Source: Atkinsonella hypoxylon
Taxonomy: Eukaryota; Ascomycota; Sordariomycetes; Hypocreales; Clavicipitaceae
Direction of reading: 5' to 3'
Length of the DNA stretch: 64,000 nucleotides
NCBI GenBank assembly: GCA_000729835.1
Contig: JFHB01000031.1
Location: 124,001 to 188,000, forward strand
Shown piece by piece: positions 45,733 through 57,094 of this stretch (the stretch's first letter is position 1; each line of letters begins with the position of its first letter). The position numbers and the translations under genes are program-made. Below the pieces are notes generated by a model that searched no databases, had not been told where the DNA came from, and saw only the letters and a program-made list of their open reading frames with translations.

Positions 45733-48720
45733 CCAGACGATTATACTGCTGTCGCCCCCAGCTTGGTTCATTTTTCAAGCTCGGGTTCAAGTACGATGAT
45801 CCTTGCCATACGACCAGGCAGCTTGAACCTGTCAAACGAGCATATGAGGCATGTATAATCAATCAGCCATGACAAAAATCACCAGCTCCGGGGGCCTCTT
45901 GTCCCATAACGCCCTGTAGAATATCGTTACAAATGATGGGAGCTTAGCTTATGAGCTGCAATCGGTCGTTGGGTAAATGACAATCAGCTAGCCTGCGCTT
46001 TTCAACAATCTCCGCTTAATGGTCGCGTTACGGAGTTGCGGACCAGTGCTCTGACGCTCAAACGACGTAGCCTTGACAGCCGAAATAACGTGTTTTGAGA
46101 CACTGGAAAGTGTGTGCGTGTGAGGGTTTCTTTTCTTTTCTTTTCTTCATCAATAAAAAGTTATGTACTCGGTAATATAGTCCCAAAAGTTCATGGCCCT
46201 ACTTCGCAGCATCAAGAGCTTCCTCACTAGTTAAGCCAATGCTAAAGAAAACCCAGGTGATTATTGTGGTTCGGTCCAAGGTTGACTGGAGATCAAGAGC
46301 TCTAGATAACTAGTTATGCCTCGGCAGGGTTTGGCCAACTGGAACCTGTCCAGGAAGCGGGACTGTCCCCATGCTCGGTTAACACTCGGCCGTAGCACTG
46401 AGTAGGAAATGCCATCCGTAACGTTTTTCTTTTCTCGCTGCCCAATACTTTAGTCCGTCCAATTCGTGCTTCTGCCTCATGGCCCAAATTATGCATCCGC
46501 ACAGAAGCGTAGGTGTGTTGGGGGCGATGTCTGAAGCGGATGTGACGAAAATAATAAAATCGGGCCCGATTCGGTTCTGTTGTCGGAATCAATGGGCGTG
46601 GTGAGCACTGTTCCCGTATTTTGATCCACGACAACCGCGAAACCATCGACATAGGCCGTCTGATCTTATTTGGTCCATAACCCTGAACTATCCAGCGATC
46701 GAGAGGGACTTGAGCAGCTCGGATCTTCCAATGTACTATATCCTGGGGCCATGACCAGGACGTTGTGACTTTTCAACCATGGCGGCGCTGTATGAATTAT
46801 TCAGACCGAACTACTTTAATAGTGCAAGTGTAAGGATAAAGAAAGACCTCTGGCCCAGGCAGTAGGGGGAAGGACGCTTATCGCGCAAGCAAAATACGAG
46901 ACAATGTCTTGTAGAGCTGGTCGACTTTTAAAAATGACCGTCGTGACAGACAATACGACGCCGGCATGCATATTTTGGAAGAGTATTCGATGAGAAATAT
47001 TAGTCCAGTATGGTTTATTGAATGGAGCAGATACAAAGCTCATAGAAGACGAATTGTAGGTCGAAGAAGCTCTCAGAGCGACTTGTAAGTAGACAGCAGC
47101 CTCGAAACTGTGTGTGTGAGAGGGCACTCCGCACGAAGCGTTGACAACGGCAAAACGTGAAAGCCACTGATCATCGTTCTCCGGTGAAAGAGAGTTGCTG
47201 ACGTATCGATCACCGAGCGGACCGAGTCATCATATAGAGAGAGGATTGACCTTAGGACGTGAGCGCTGCATTTGCTCACGGGGTTTTGACACAGAAACGA
47301 ATGCCAACTCGGGTATTAAGTGGAAGCCGAATATCAACTGACGCCGGCAACTTTTTTGAAGAATTTGGTAAGTTATAACCAGGATACATCATCTCCGTGC
47401 GCCATGAACTGAGAGGCTGCATGGTCAGTTGCTCGAGGGAAATTATTGGTACGATTCGTGGTATTGAGAGATGGAGGATGGAGCCCAGCAACGAACTACA
47501 TAACAAGAGGCCCCCATGTACCGTGGCGTCTACTTTCCAAGCCGAGGACGGCTCGACAAGGAATGCCCCTGGTCGTACGGACGGGCCTCCCGCCCTCTGT
47601 GAACTCTCGCCTGGCCTAGTCTCCTCGATCGCGAGCCGATTCATCAAGGTTCAGTGGGCGAGGCCAAACGGTATGAACCGGGGTGCATTTCGTAAATTGG
47701 ACAAATGGAAGGATCGACTGGGGATCCATTTCGGCTCGCTCATCTCCCGGAAAGACAAATCCGTAGTGTTTTGGTCCGGGCCATGATGAGATGTCTCGGG
47801 CAGAGTGGTAAGCATAGCGTGATGGATTACTAAGGACAGCCCAAAATGTTTCTTAACAATGTTGAGACTTGATCTCGTCCGCTGAGCCGGTTATTGGATA
47901 ATGTCTTTCCGTTGCATACGGTGAGACTTCTCCTCTGCAGAAATTCGGACATCGACCACTTTACTGCAATAAGATTTGCAAAGTCTGAACGATTGGGAGA
48001 GGTGTTGAACATAAACAGCCCCGGATCAACGGTGTAACTATAGCGTAGCCGCAAGCGGACCTGCCTAAAAGAGCAACGGAGATGAATAATGTCATCACTA
48101 AATGCGCTAGAACCTGATGAGCGCGTGAGCGTCACGGAAAAGTCTGCAAGTGCTTGTGAGAGCCGCCCACTTCCCAACGATCTAACCATCGGTGTCCACC
48201 GCCGATTGTGAGTGAGCCAAGGACACGCAACTCTCAGTGGTTGCGTGTTGCCCCATGGCGTGGACCCCTGTAAGCCAGAAGGTAATATGACTGGACGAGG
48301 TCCATGGTCTTCACACTTCACAGAGTCCATGGTAATGTTCTTTGACTTTGCCGGAAGCAGCTTGAAACTGCAAGCGAATATGCCTCAGCGTCTGCGCCTG
48401 CTGCCTTGTGACACGCGGCTTCATCGCGAGGCAGTTGTGGCAGTTGTTCATAAAGACTCCGGCCCAGGTAACAGCGAGCATATCGCAAAGATGTTGAGAA
48501 TCAGGTTTTGGCCGTCTCATTTGAGAGTCTGGGGGATGGTCTTTGTGATGGCAGAGCGAGATGCAATGAAAAGGCAGGAGTGAGTGTCCCTTGAGGGAGC
48601 TTGATAGATCTTGCATCGGTCCCGAGTGGTGACCCAGGAACCCACCAAGATTGATACCTTCGACGTATGTACAACCCACTGTATAAGGAAGGAGCGTGAC
48701 TCTGAGAATTCAAGATTAGG

Positions 48721-48767
48721 AAACCACAAACCCACAAACCCACAAACCCACAAACCCACTTACCCAC
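48721..48767 (+). repeat. 8-bp tandem repeat (AAACCCAC) x6
   Basis: Four perfect AAACCCAC units flanked by a shortened AAACCAC and a variant TTACCCAC. It is not a telomere repeat (TTAGGG) and lies inside the gene-poor interval. Confidence 0.85.
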
Positions 48768-50769
48768 TTAGGCAGAGCAAAGTCCAAGCATTTCCGGGCC
48801 TCCAGAAGCTGTATCTTGCTTCTTGCTCAATATCAACAATGCGATTCAATTGAAGACAATAGCCGGCTCCACTGCAGCCGCATTGGGATCAACCAATTCA
48901 CTTCTTTCAGCTTCAAGTCTATTTGATTGCAACGCGGCATCTGGAGAATACCCCTGGCATTATGTGGCTTCCCACGACTATATTCATGTCCGTTGGCGAC
49001 CAAAGCGGCGTCAAGAATTCGATGTAGTCGTACCACCACAGTCGATCGATTCATCGCTCTCAAACGTCTCAGGGAGCTGCGGCCTAAATCATCTCTGTTC
49101 GGCATGTATTGGAGCATTTCATGAGGAACAAGTATCCAAAGGCTTTGTGAGGGAGAGCTGCGAGCCTCTTATGCCTGGATCACGGAGTGCTCAGGTTGTC
49201 AGGTCATCCTCAGGAACCAGCAGCTGTGCCCCGGCGCCAGCTCACTTGCTCTGCTCGTTGATTAGTTAACCCCGTTTCTCTCGCCAGATGGAACACACGA
49301 GAAGTTGGGGATCAGCGGGTCCGCAAGTACGGGAGTATCAATGAGCAAACACACAGTCGCATCCGCCGACGGACTAACTATGTATGTCCTTTCCTTTCTC
49401 TCCCCTTATTGCACTCTTTGTGCAGTCCTGCATGCCCTGGTTAATCGCCGACCGTCCTTTGTCTTGCCTCTGTAACCTGATGAGAAATGCCCAATCTTGT
49501 CCGAGTATTATGGCTCCCCCTCCATTCTCCATCCCGGGTCTTGTCGCCTTGCCCACACCTATTCCGCTCTAAGATTCGATCCTACCCACCACTACCTTAC
49601 CCAATCTCAGGCCTGGCTGGACATTTCAAAACACACCCACACCTTTCTCCGTTCTTGTTTCTCTGAAGTCTCGGTCTCTATCGCTCGCAAGTGTGCCCTC
49701 ACACACCCCAGCCAGTCACCCCTGGGCAGGAAAGATGAAGGCCCCCTCCCCTGGCCCTCGTTAGTGTCTGTATGTGCATAGATCCATCCATACATATACA
49801 TACATATGTACATGCTCTGAGCCTTCCCGTGGTTGTATCTTGGTCAAATGTATATTCAAACTTGGCGCTCTTTTTGATCCCGCGTTTTGGCGCGTTGCTA
49901 CCTCTTGCTGGCATTTTGTGTAAATCTGCCAGAAAGAACATTCGTCAAACCCTTACCAGCAGTTATTGCTCAGAAAATACCGGGACTTCCAGTACTCATT
50001 CCACTTATCAAAGTGATTCGCAGCCTGGCCGAGTTGAGAAGTAGTGAGTAATCAGTCCTGCGATTTGGAGATAATTTTCGAGCCCCTCAGGTGTTGCGTG
50101 CCAATGTTTCCTGACTTAGTCGCCCGCTCTCTCCCGCGTTCCATTCATCCAAAGCATCTATTCACTTTTCTTCATTAGCATCTAACACCAGGCTGAGACT
50201 GGCAACGGCTTAGTCGTAGTTTCGAAGGAAATCTATTGAGCCGGTTCTAGCTTAGCATACCGCAAATATTGATCGAGTTTCCTGGTGTTAGTGTAGCTGG
50301 TGAAGCGCGCCCCAGCTACAATCTTCCACATCGAGATACTCGCTTGAGGTGTAGGTGCCAGTACGAGAGGCCCAAGGAATATACTTCCTCCTTGACAGCT
50401 TATCCGCCTAGGGAATCGCTGACTGAATTTATTAAACCTGATAACCAGACGCCGACCCATCACTGGGAAAGACGCAAAAACTTTCTGACCCGCGCAAAAT
50501 TTCTTCGGGTCGCCAGTAAGAGAGGGGTATGGGCTGAATAAATTGCCTAAGAAGACAATCACCAGGTCTGTTGACTTCCAGCGAGAAGATTATAATCCAT
50601 TACTTTTGATTCTCGGAGTGGAATATTCACCTCCATGGAGTCAATCAAACCATCGTTGTTGTCGTCGCGTTGCCCAGGATGCTGTAGAGCAGCCACTGAC
50701 TCTTTTTTTTATCTAGCAATAGACCAACGGTATACAGATTCCTCAAAGCTTGGTTGTGAATGAGGTAAA

Positions 50770-52545
50770 ATGAATACAACTGCCGACGGAACTGTCTCCC
50801 TAGGACAGGATTCCACGGTGATTTCTCAAAGTAACCACTACAGCAATGATGGTTGGAATACCATCAGTCCTTACAGTCAAAGTCCATATGATGGCAGTCC
50901 TATGAATGAGTACCATGGGTTTCCGGCCTTTCTTCCTCATAACATGGCAACAGATTCAATGCCGAGAATGCCACCACCGCGAACGCCACACCAGCATCAG
51001 CAGCAACATCAACATCAACAGCAGATGATGCAGCACCCAGCCCCAATGGCTCATCATCAACTCCCCATGCTGAACACTGCATGGCCAAGCCAACTGACAA
51101 ACCCGACGCCTACATCCGGAAGTTTCTCTGCTCCTGCTCTTTCCGCTCCACCTGTGCCTCGAATACCGTCCACAATAGACACAGCAAAATTACCCAGTCA
51201 AGCAGAAAAAGGACGAAAAACCTTGACAACGGAGCAAAAGAGAGCAATGTGTCAATATCACGAGGAGAATCCGGGGACAAGGCAAGCTGACATTGGTCTA
51301 AGATTTGGGGTTGAACGCAGGTGAGTGTAGGTCTGGGCTCTCAAAACCAACGAGTTCAAAAGGGAAATTAACAGCGTTATCCTCCACAGTACCGTTTCCA
51401 AAGTGTTGAGACACAAAGATCAATACCTCAGGCGAGATCAAGAACCCGATACAGCCACAGTCAAACGCAGCGCCAAGTCTAAAAATCCTGACTTCGACAG
51501 AACACTTAGCAACTATGTCCGACGGCAGCAGCAGTGTGGGTTTGAGATCAAGGACGAAGACATCATGGAACAAGCACGACTCTTTGCACACGCAAGTGGA
51601 AATCAGGATGCCATCTTAGGAAATCTTACGAATAGCTGGTTGCAGAAATTCAAGCAAAAGCACGGAATTGGCACAGTCAGGCTACTTCGACGAGCATCGG
51701 AAACAAATATTCCCGACAGTCCTCGGATGACCACGACTCCAATCATGGGACCGCATGCCACATCAAATGAGATCTCTCCTGCCTCGCCGACTCATCCTCT
51801 GTCCCCTTTGTCCGGCAGTCGGAGTGATGAGGAAGCCCGCCACGAGCAGAATCTGGAGTTCGGCTTTACATATCGACAGCAGCACTCACAATCAACAACA
51901 TCACTCGCAAGCGATATTCGGGAGCACACCGGATCGTCACTTTCCGGAGGTACTCTGAGCCCGGCCGGGACGTACAATTTCTCACCTGATCCAAATGTAG
52001 GTGGATTTCAGCCTGTGCCACTCCGACATAATTTATCTGGCGACTTCCATCACCGGGAAAAGCGTAGCAATACTTTCCCGTCTATTGATGTGAACTTTGC
52101 CAACCAGCAAGCTCCTGCTACGGCAGAGCCTATGACACCGCAATTGCCTGCAACCATCACGGCATCATCTTCGACGCTTGCATCTCCAGCCAACGAAATC
52201 CAGCCAAGGCCATTTACCGCTAATAGTGGATTAACATCACCATTAAGCGGCCATCGCAGTGGAAGCACTGCAGCCCGCACTTCGATTGCAACAGTCGAAT
52301 CATCACCTGTCTCGCCAACCCAGGAAGATGCTAGGCGGGCTGCTACTACATTGCTCAACTATCTCCAGAACAGTGGACAGCTGCTTCAAGCGAGCGACTA
52401 CAATGTCATTCTGCAACTCACAAAAAAGCTAGATATTCACCCGCATCAAAACCGCCGAACATCTGGCAGTGGATTGTCGAGAATACCAGAAGGAGATTCA
52501 GAAATGCCTGCGTCCTCCGGACCTGCAATGATGCAAGCAAGATAA
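50770..52545 (+). CDS. CENP-B-type HTH DNA-binding protein
   Basis: Two exons: 50770-51320 and 51390-52545, 568 residues. The GTGAGT...CCACAG intron (69 bp) splits the helix-turn-helix at FGVER-S-TVSKVLRHK. The N-terminal 145 residues are Pro/His/Gln-rich (QHQQQHQHQQQ). The first HTH (psq/CENP-B N type, about residues 148-197) reads RKTLTTEQKRAMCQYHEENP ... ADIGLRFGVERSTVSKVLR. A CENPB-type HTH (about 215-282) follows, with the typical end NSWLQKFKQKHGI. The rest is Ser/Pro/Thr-rich with many SP/TP sites, and the conserved block RRAATTLLNYLQNSGQLLQA near the C-terminus may be an interaction helix. There is no DDE transposase domain, so this is a domesticated CENP-B-like regulator, not a transposase. 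Targets are unknown; a transcription factor or chromatin role is inferred. Confidence 0.88.
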
Positions 52546-53866
52546 CGAAGAGAACTCAGTGTCGTGGCAATGCGGGCAACAATTGATAGGATGGATTATC
52601 TCCTGGAATCTCTGATGTTCCCTACAGCACCACTATTGTAACGTTGGACATCCGTTCTTCCTGTACTGCTCTTCTTGTTTCCCGATCGGGCGTACGAATG
52701 ACTACAGTTTCGCGAATCACGACAACAGGGCAGACAAAATTCATAGGAACCTGCCGCTGTTGAGATTTTGGTTTCTTGGGTGCTAACGATAATTAAGAAA
52801 AGTCGTCAAAAGGTTTTGACGGTTTGAATCTACCCCGTTTCTTATTTAAGCATGGATTTTTCCGGGTTTCCGGGTTTTTTTTTTATTCTCTTTATTCTCC
52901 TTTTATTCTTTTTGTCCCCCTTTTCCATTTTTCTTTTCGTTGCAAAGTGAATTTTGGAAGAGGAAAGAGACATCGTGAAGAGGAAGAAAGGAGGCAACTC
53001 TATACACTCTGGCAACAGAATCTGGGACCACGACCAAATATACCAATTTATGCTCTGAGATTTACTTTGAATCTCGCTTGCACTGTGTACAGCGCTCGAT
53101 GTTGGACGGAATGCCGCACCCACGGGCGCGCATATCCTCATTATGCCCTTATGGCTGGTGGAAGGAACATGTATAATTTACCTTCAATATTATCTGAAGT
53201 CTGATTTCAGCTGATTCGGATAACTGGCCAACTGTCTGGGAAAGGGCACCGTTGCAAGCTTTGACCCATTCTCTCTTTCGTTTCTGTTATTTTTGCTCTT
53301 GTTTTCTCTCTCTCTCATTTTTTTTTTTTAAAAAACTTATATAGGGAGATATAATGTTTGACTTAGGAGGTACTCAATATTGGTCAAGGAGGAAAACCGC
53401 GGACAGTAACGAGCTTCACAGTTCACTTATGGACAGCTCGGACACATAGGAATCTCATATCTCACTGCGTTTCCGAATATTTCTCTAGATTCCTTCTGTT
53501 CCTTTCTTAGTCATACTTATCATACCTATATTCACGTGGTCTCGAAGTACCTTTACGTGAGATGAGGGATACCGGAAGACGAGCTTAGTCGAGACTTCTA
53601 CAGCGCGCGCTTTATCAAATATTGACCTAGGGCGCGCCTAGGAAAGCGGCAAAAGAGAAAACCATTGGCACCGGCTGCCGATGGCAGGAGCAACTAGAGT
53701 GACACGGGGTGTACTTGGGAGGTATACAATGCACTTGTCAGCACACCTCCTTCTGCCATCCACGATTTGCACTTCCATTAACCTTGAAGATTCAAGAGAA
53801 AAAGCCATCTTCTCAAAGAACATGAGTATTTCAACATTAGTAGAGCATTACTGCTATGCTTCGGCA
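52546..53866. other. Convergent intergenic region
   Basis: It lies between the CENP-B-like gene (plus) and the PXA gene (minus); both end here. T-rich tracts occur at 52876-52885 and 53319-53329. No gene is recognised. Confidence 0.4.
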
Positions 53867-56493
53867 TCACGACCCAAGTCTCTCCTGCAACAAATCCTCG
53901 ACACCCCTCTCCTGAATCTCTGGGATCAGCCGCACTAAGGTAAGCTCCAGTATGCTATACATTAAGTGCTTGTTACAGTACGCGTCGTCCAATATAGCCA
54001 GCAGGCCTTCTAATTCGTCCAACACAGCTTCGTCCTGGTCTGGGTCCGCGGTTCCCATTGTAGCCCACATCCCGCCACCAAAGTACATCCGACCAATGCT
54101 AGTGGGTAAGATAGACCAAAGTGCTCTGGCGGCCCGCCTGCGAAGAGCCTGGAACTCTGCATCCGACGAAGGTGGAAAGAGGGACGAAGATCCAGGGGCA
54201 TTATTGGGAAAGAGTGAACCGCGGAGTGTCCGAAGCACGGTGGGTATATGAGCGGCCGAGAAAATGAGTTGGATATAGTGCGAGAGCAACCTGTAGAAAC
54301 AATGAGCAGGGGATCCTCAGGGCTTCACGAATCAAGAGGAAGTGCGGGATCTTGTGAGTGTGACGACGAGAGATCTTCGCAAGATGCGGGGAAGTAGCCG
54401 TGACAACTTGTCCCGCGCAGGACAACTTGTCTCGCGCAGGAGCTAAGTTGTGACGAACTGTACATGATGCTGGAGGAGGGGTGTGCAGGTATCGTCGCCT
54501 GGCGCCAAATTGATCACGGCTCCGTGAGGTACTCGCTGCGGACAGGATAGCTATTCTCTCCTTTTGCGAGGCCACGCGTGGGTTGACATCCTTGGATACG
54601 ACAAAAACTACATACAAAGTAGGAAAATAGCCCGACTGCCCAAGAGCAACGACGAGTTGCTCAATTTGAGGTTGCCACCAAGTGACCACGATGCAGGCTT
54701 ACAAGTGGCTCGCCTGTGCAGGGATGCATCGACCCGCTCTGAAGAAGTTGACGGCCCATGTCCCTGTCGACCCTGGCGTTCAATAATAATGGAACGCACC
54801 ATCATCCAGCAATGACAAGCCAGATGCTGACTTTGATACTCCCATTGGACAGTAAAGGTGCATGGCTTGCAGCAGACAATCAAAGCAGTTAGACCATGAG
54901 AGCCAGAGCCTTCACATTGGCAAGGCGTATAGCTCTAGACAACGTGATCAAAAGACATAAAGACGCCATCTGTGGCACTTGCCGCAAAGTTTGGCTAGGC
55001 TCGGTACGGGACGCCCGTCACGCGGCCCGTCGACCATGTTCCTGGGCCTTCACTTTTGACGCACAAGAAAGCTGGGGTTCACTGATGCCGAGATCTTGCG
55101 AGGCATGGTTGGAGGACAGAAATCAGACTGGCATGGCAGAGTGATGGATCGTAACCAAGTTCGAAGAAAGAGGGCAGTCTAGTCTCACCTGTCGAGAACG
55201 CCATCGAGTTTCGCGATACGGCCGGGACCATGAATTGCACTGGTTCGTGCAAGTGACAAGAAGCCACTGAGCCATGGCATCCTGGCGTGTATTTCCATCA
55301 AGTTGCCCAGAAATTCCCAGGCCTGAAATGATAGAACTGGAACACTCTCGGAACCCGTACCACCATCATTTGCTGCGCGTTCACTGGGCAATGAAGACCC
55401 CATTGCCGTCTTCCTGCTTGACCCTGCTGCCCTCGATGGCAGTGATGATGATATTATGATGAAATTAAAGATGAGCCGTACTGCCGATGTGAAAAGCATC
55501 ACAAACTGGATGATGGACACAAAAAATCCTTGAACGGTCCACTTTTGGCCATTATGCTTGGAATCTTTTGAGACTGGTGACGGGTTTGTCTGTCTTGTAG
55601 GCTCCCTCTTCTCTGCAACGATGCGACCAAATATACAAATAGCCTCGTAGAGTAACCATGGTTGCGCTACCTTGTTTGCGATAACATTGCCAATGATCAG
55701 TTCCGAGAATATTTGGCCGACTAGCGCTGTCAAACAGGGGTTCCGGAGATCCTCTGTTGGCAGCAGGACCGCGAGAACGGACTGGACGAGCAATTGTCGA
55801 TACGCAGCCTCGTTCCTAAGCTGTCTAGCAGTCGTAATAGGATCGCCAGTGATAGGGACGGGTGACAAGAAAGGCAGTGGCCATAGGGCATGATATGCTT
55901 CGCGTCCATCTACCTGAACGAACTCGGAAGGTTGTTCACGGTGTGTTAACCGATATGCTAGCCGCGCTCGTTAGTGTAAGGATGTCACTAGGCTCGATCC
56001 TTCAACTCTCACTGTTGATGTGTCTGTTTAGAAGCTCCGGGACATCGTTCAGCACGAGTTCCCCCAAGTCTACGCGCCGTATCCTCTGTTCCAACGCCCG
56101 TGTACAATGCGCTATGACATGAACGATTTCCGACACAAAGGTTTCGTCGGGAGTGATCTTGTTGTACCAGGACTGGACAAACTCCCGCAATATAATGGCC
56201 AGAAAAGCATAGAGCTGTAGATCGACGTCGTTTCGGCTCGTCAGCGGCGGCAAAAGCTCGTCAATGGGCGTTTGTAAGTCCCGTCCTTTATCGCCCGCTT
56301 TTTGAGCGAGGAGAACCTTGCGGATGAGCGCTACGGTTGCGCGATCAGAGAGCGGATCGACGGTCTGGGGGCGATGGTAGCGACGCATTGCTGGAGCTGC
56401 GGCGGGGGCAGGATATGTATCTGGGACAGTAGACTTCCCTCTCGAACTGCTGCATTGGGGTTGCAGATGCTGAGAAGCGGTGCCAGTCGTCAT
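53867..56493 (-). CDS. PXA-domain protein (sorting-nexin-associated domain)
   Basis: Minus strand, three exons: 56493-56013, 55957-55189 and 54290-53867, 557 residues. The ATG at 56493 starts MTTGTASQHLQPQ; the open frame upstream has only non-ATG codons. The PXA domain covers about residues 40-230: DPLSDRATVALIRKVL, VDLQLYAFLAIILREFVQSW, HVIAHCTRALEQRIRRVDLG, then NEAAYRQLLVQSVLAVLLPT and NPCLTALVGQIFSELIIGNV. A hydrophobic stretch (VQGFFVSIIQFVMLFTSAVR and following) could associate with membrane. The C-terminal part ends NKHLMYSILELTLVRLIPEI and ERGVEDLLQERLG. PXA domains are found in SNX13/14 and Mdm1-type proteins at endosome or ER contacts; this short form lacks PX and RGS domains. Intron 1 is 55 bp (CACTAAC branch). 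Intron 2 is about 898 bp, which is very long here, yet the junction LDR-LLSHYIQ fits relatives. Confidence 0.82.
54291..55188 (-). other. 898-bp intron of the PXA gene
   Basis: The donor is GTGAGA after CTCGACAG and the acceptor is TTTCTACAG. Other introns in this window are 50-285 bp. It contains a 19-bp tandem duplication (54402-54439) and no recognisable coding domain. It may hold inserted DNA. Confidence 0.6.
54402..54439 (+). repeat. 19-bp tandem duplication
   Basis: GACAACTTGTCCCGCGCAG is followed directly by a second copy with one change (TCTCGCG); it lies in the long PXA intron. Confidence 0.85.
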
Positions 56494-57094
56494 GACCAGC
56501 AATGGCAATGGGATGGCCGGAGGAACATGCTAGCTGGGTTTGAGACGCAGCGATAGGCGATGCGCCACGAGTTCCCGCCAGTTCCGGGTCCCTCAGGTGA
56601 TGTTCGTCTGCCGATGGACCTGGGCGTTTGCCTGATATGCCGTCGTCGCGCGCCAGGTCTGTTGTCACCGCTCGTCGTCGGATTACGCTACGATGTTGTT
56701 GCGTTGCAGGAGGCTCCGCTCCCTCACGTCACGACCTGCCTGAACCGTGCGCTTGCATGGCACGCACGTGCATTGGCACCTGGAGTCAAACTGAAGGTGC
56801 ATGCAGGGACGATTTAGATTTTTTTTTTTTTTTAATTTTTTTTTACAGACGTCAAGCGGACTTTGCATAAATTATGCATCATGTGAAGCTCCTCCCCTGT
56901 CTTGCCATTTGGCAAGACTCCCAACACGTAACACGTACTAGACCTTTGAATGAGATTGACTGCACTCGAGATTATACTGGCCGGTCCGCAAGTCGACATG
57001 ATAAGAGGTCTATTTCTTGTTGGGTTTGTGCGCATCATTGTACATGCAATCTACACTAAGAGTACAAAAACCCTCTGTCAAAGGGCAACTCCGC
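56494..57094. promoter_or_regulatory. Upstream region of the PXA gene
   Basis: About 600 bp between the MSS51 stop and the PXA start, both on the minus strand. It includes T-rich tracts at 56819-56844. The alternative MSS51 reading frame (see findings) would run into this stretch, to about 57010. Confidence 0.4.

Larger units (their letters stand above)
43909..50769. other. Gene-poor interval of 6.9 kb
   Basis: The longest ORFs are 166 codons (48330-47830, minus) and 148 codons (49269, plus); none shows a domain or conserved pattern I know, and they overlap each other on both strands as random ORFs do. Recognisable items are a G16 run (45717-45732), TAGGTACC clusters at about 45209-45228 and 45250-45266, a TACTCCGTA at 45405-45413, an 8-bp tandem repeat at 48721-48767 and T runs at 44324-44334 and 44667-44680. 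The right end carries the promoter of the CENP-B-like gene. Intron-rich or lineage-specific genes could be missed here. Confidence 0.45.

Noticed and set aside
48721..48767. C/A-rich tandem repeat as possible interstitial telomere
   Set aside because: The unit is AAACCCAC (8 bp), not the TTAGGG/CCCTAA of filamentous ascomycetes.
47276..49269. Overlapping ORFs of 120-170 codons on both strands
   Set aside because: No domain, no codon or composition signal I can see, and they overlap each other; treated as chance ORFs.
50770..52545. Considered as a transposase because of the CENP-B/Tc5-type HTH
   Set aside because: There is no DDE catalytic domain and no terminal inverted repeats were seen; the C-terminal half is a Ser/Pro-rich tail.
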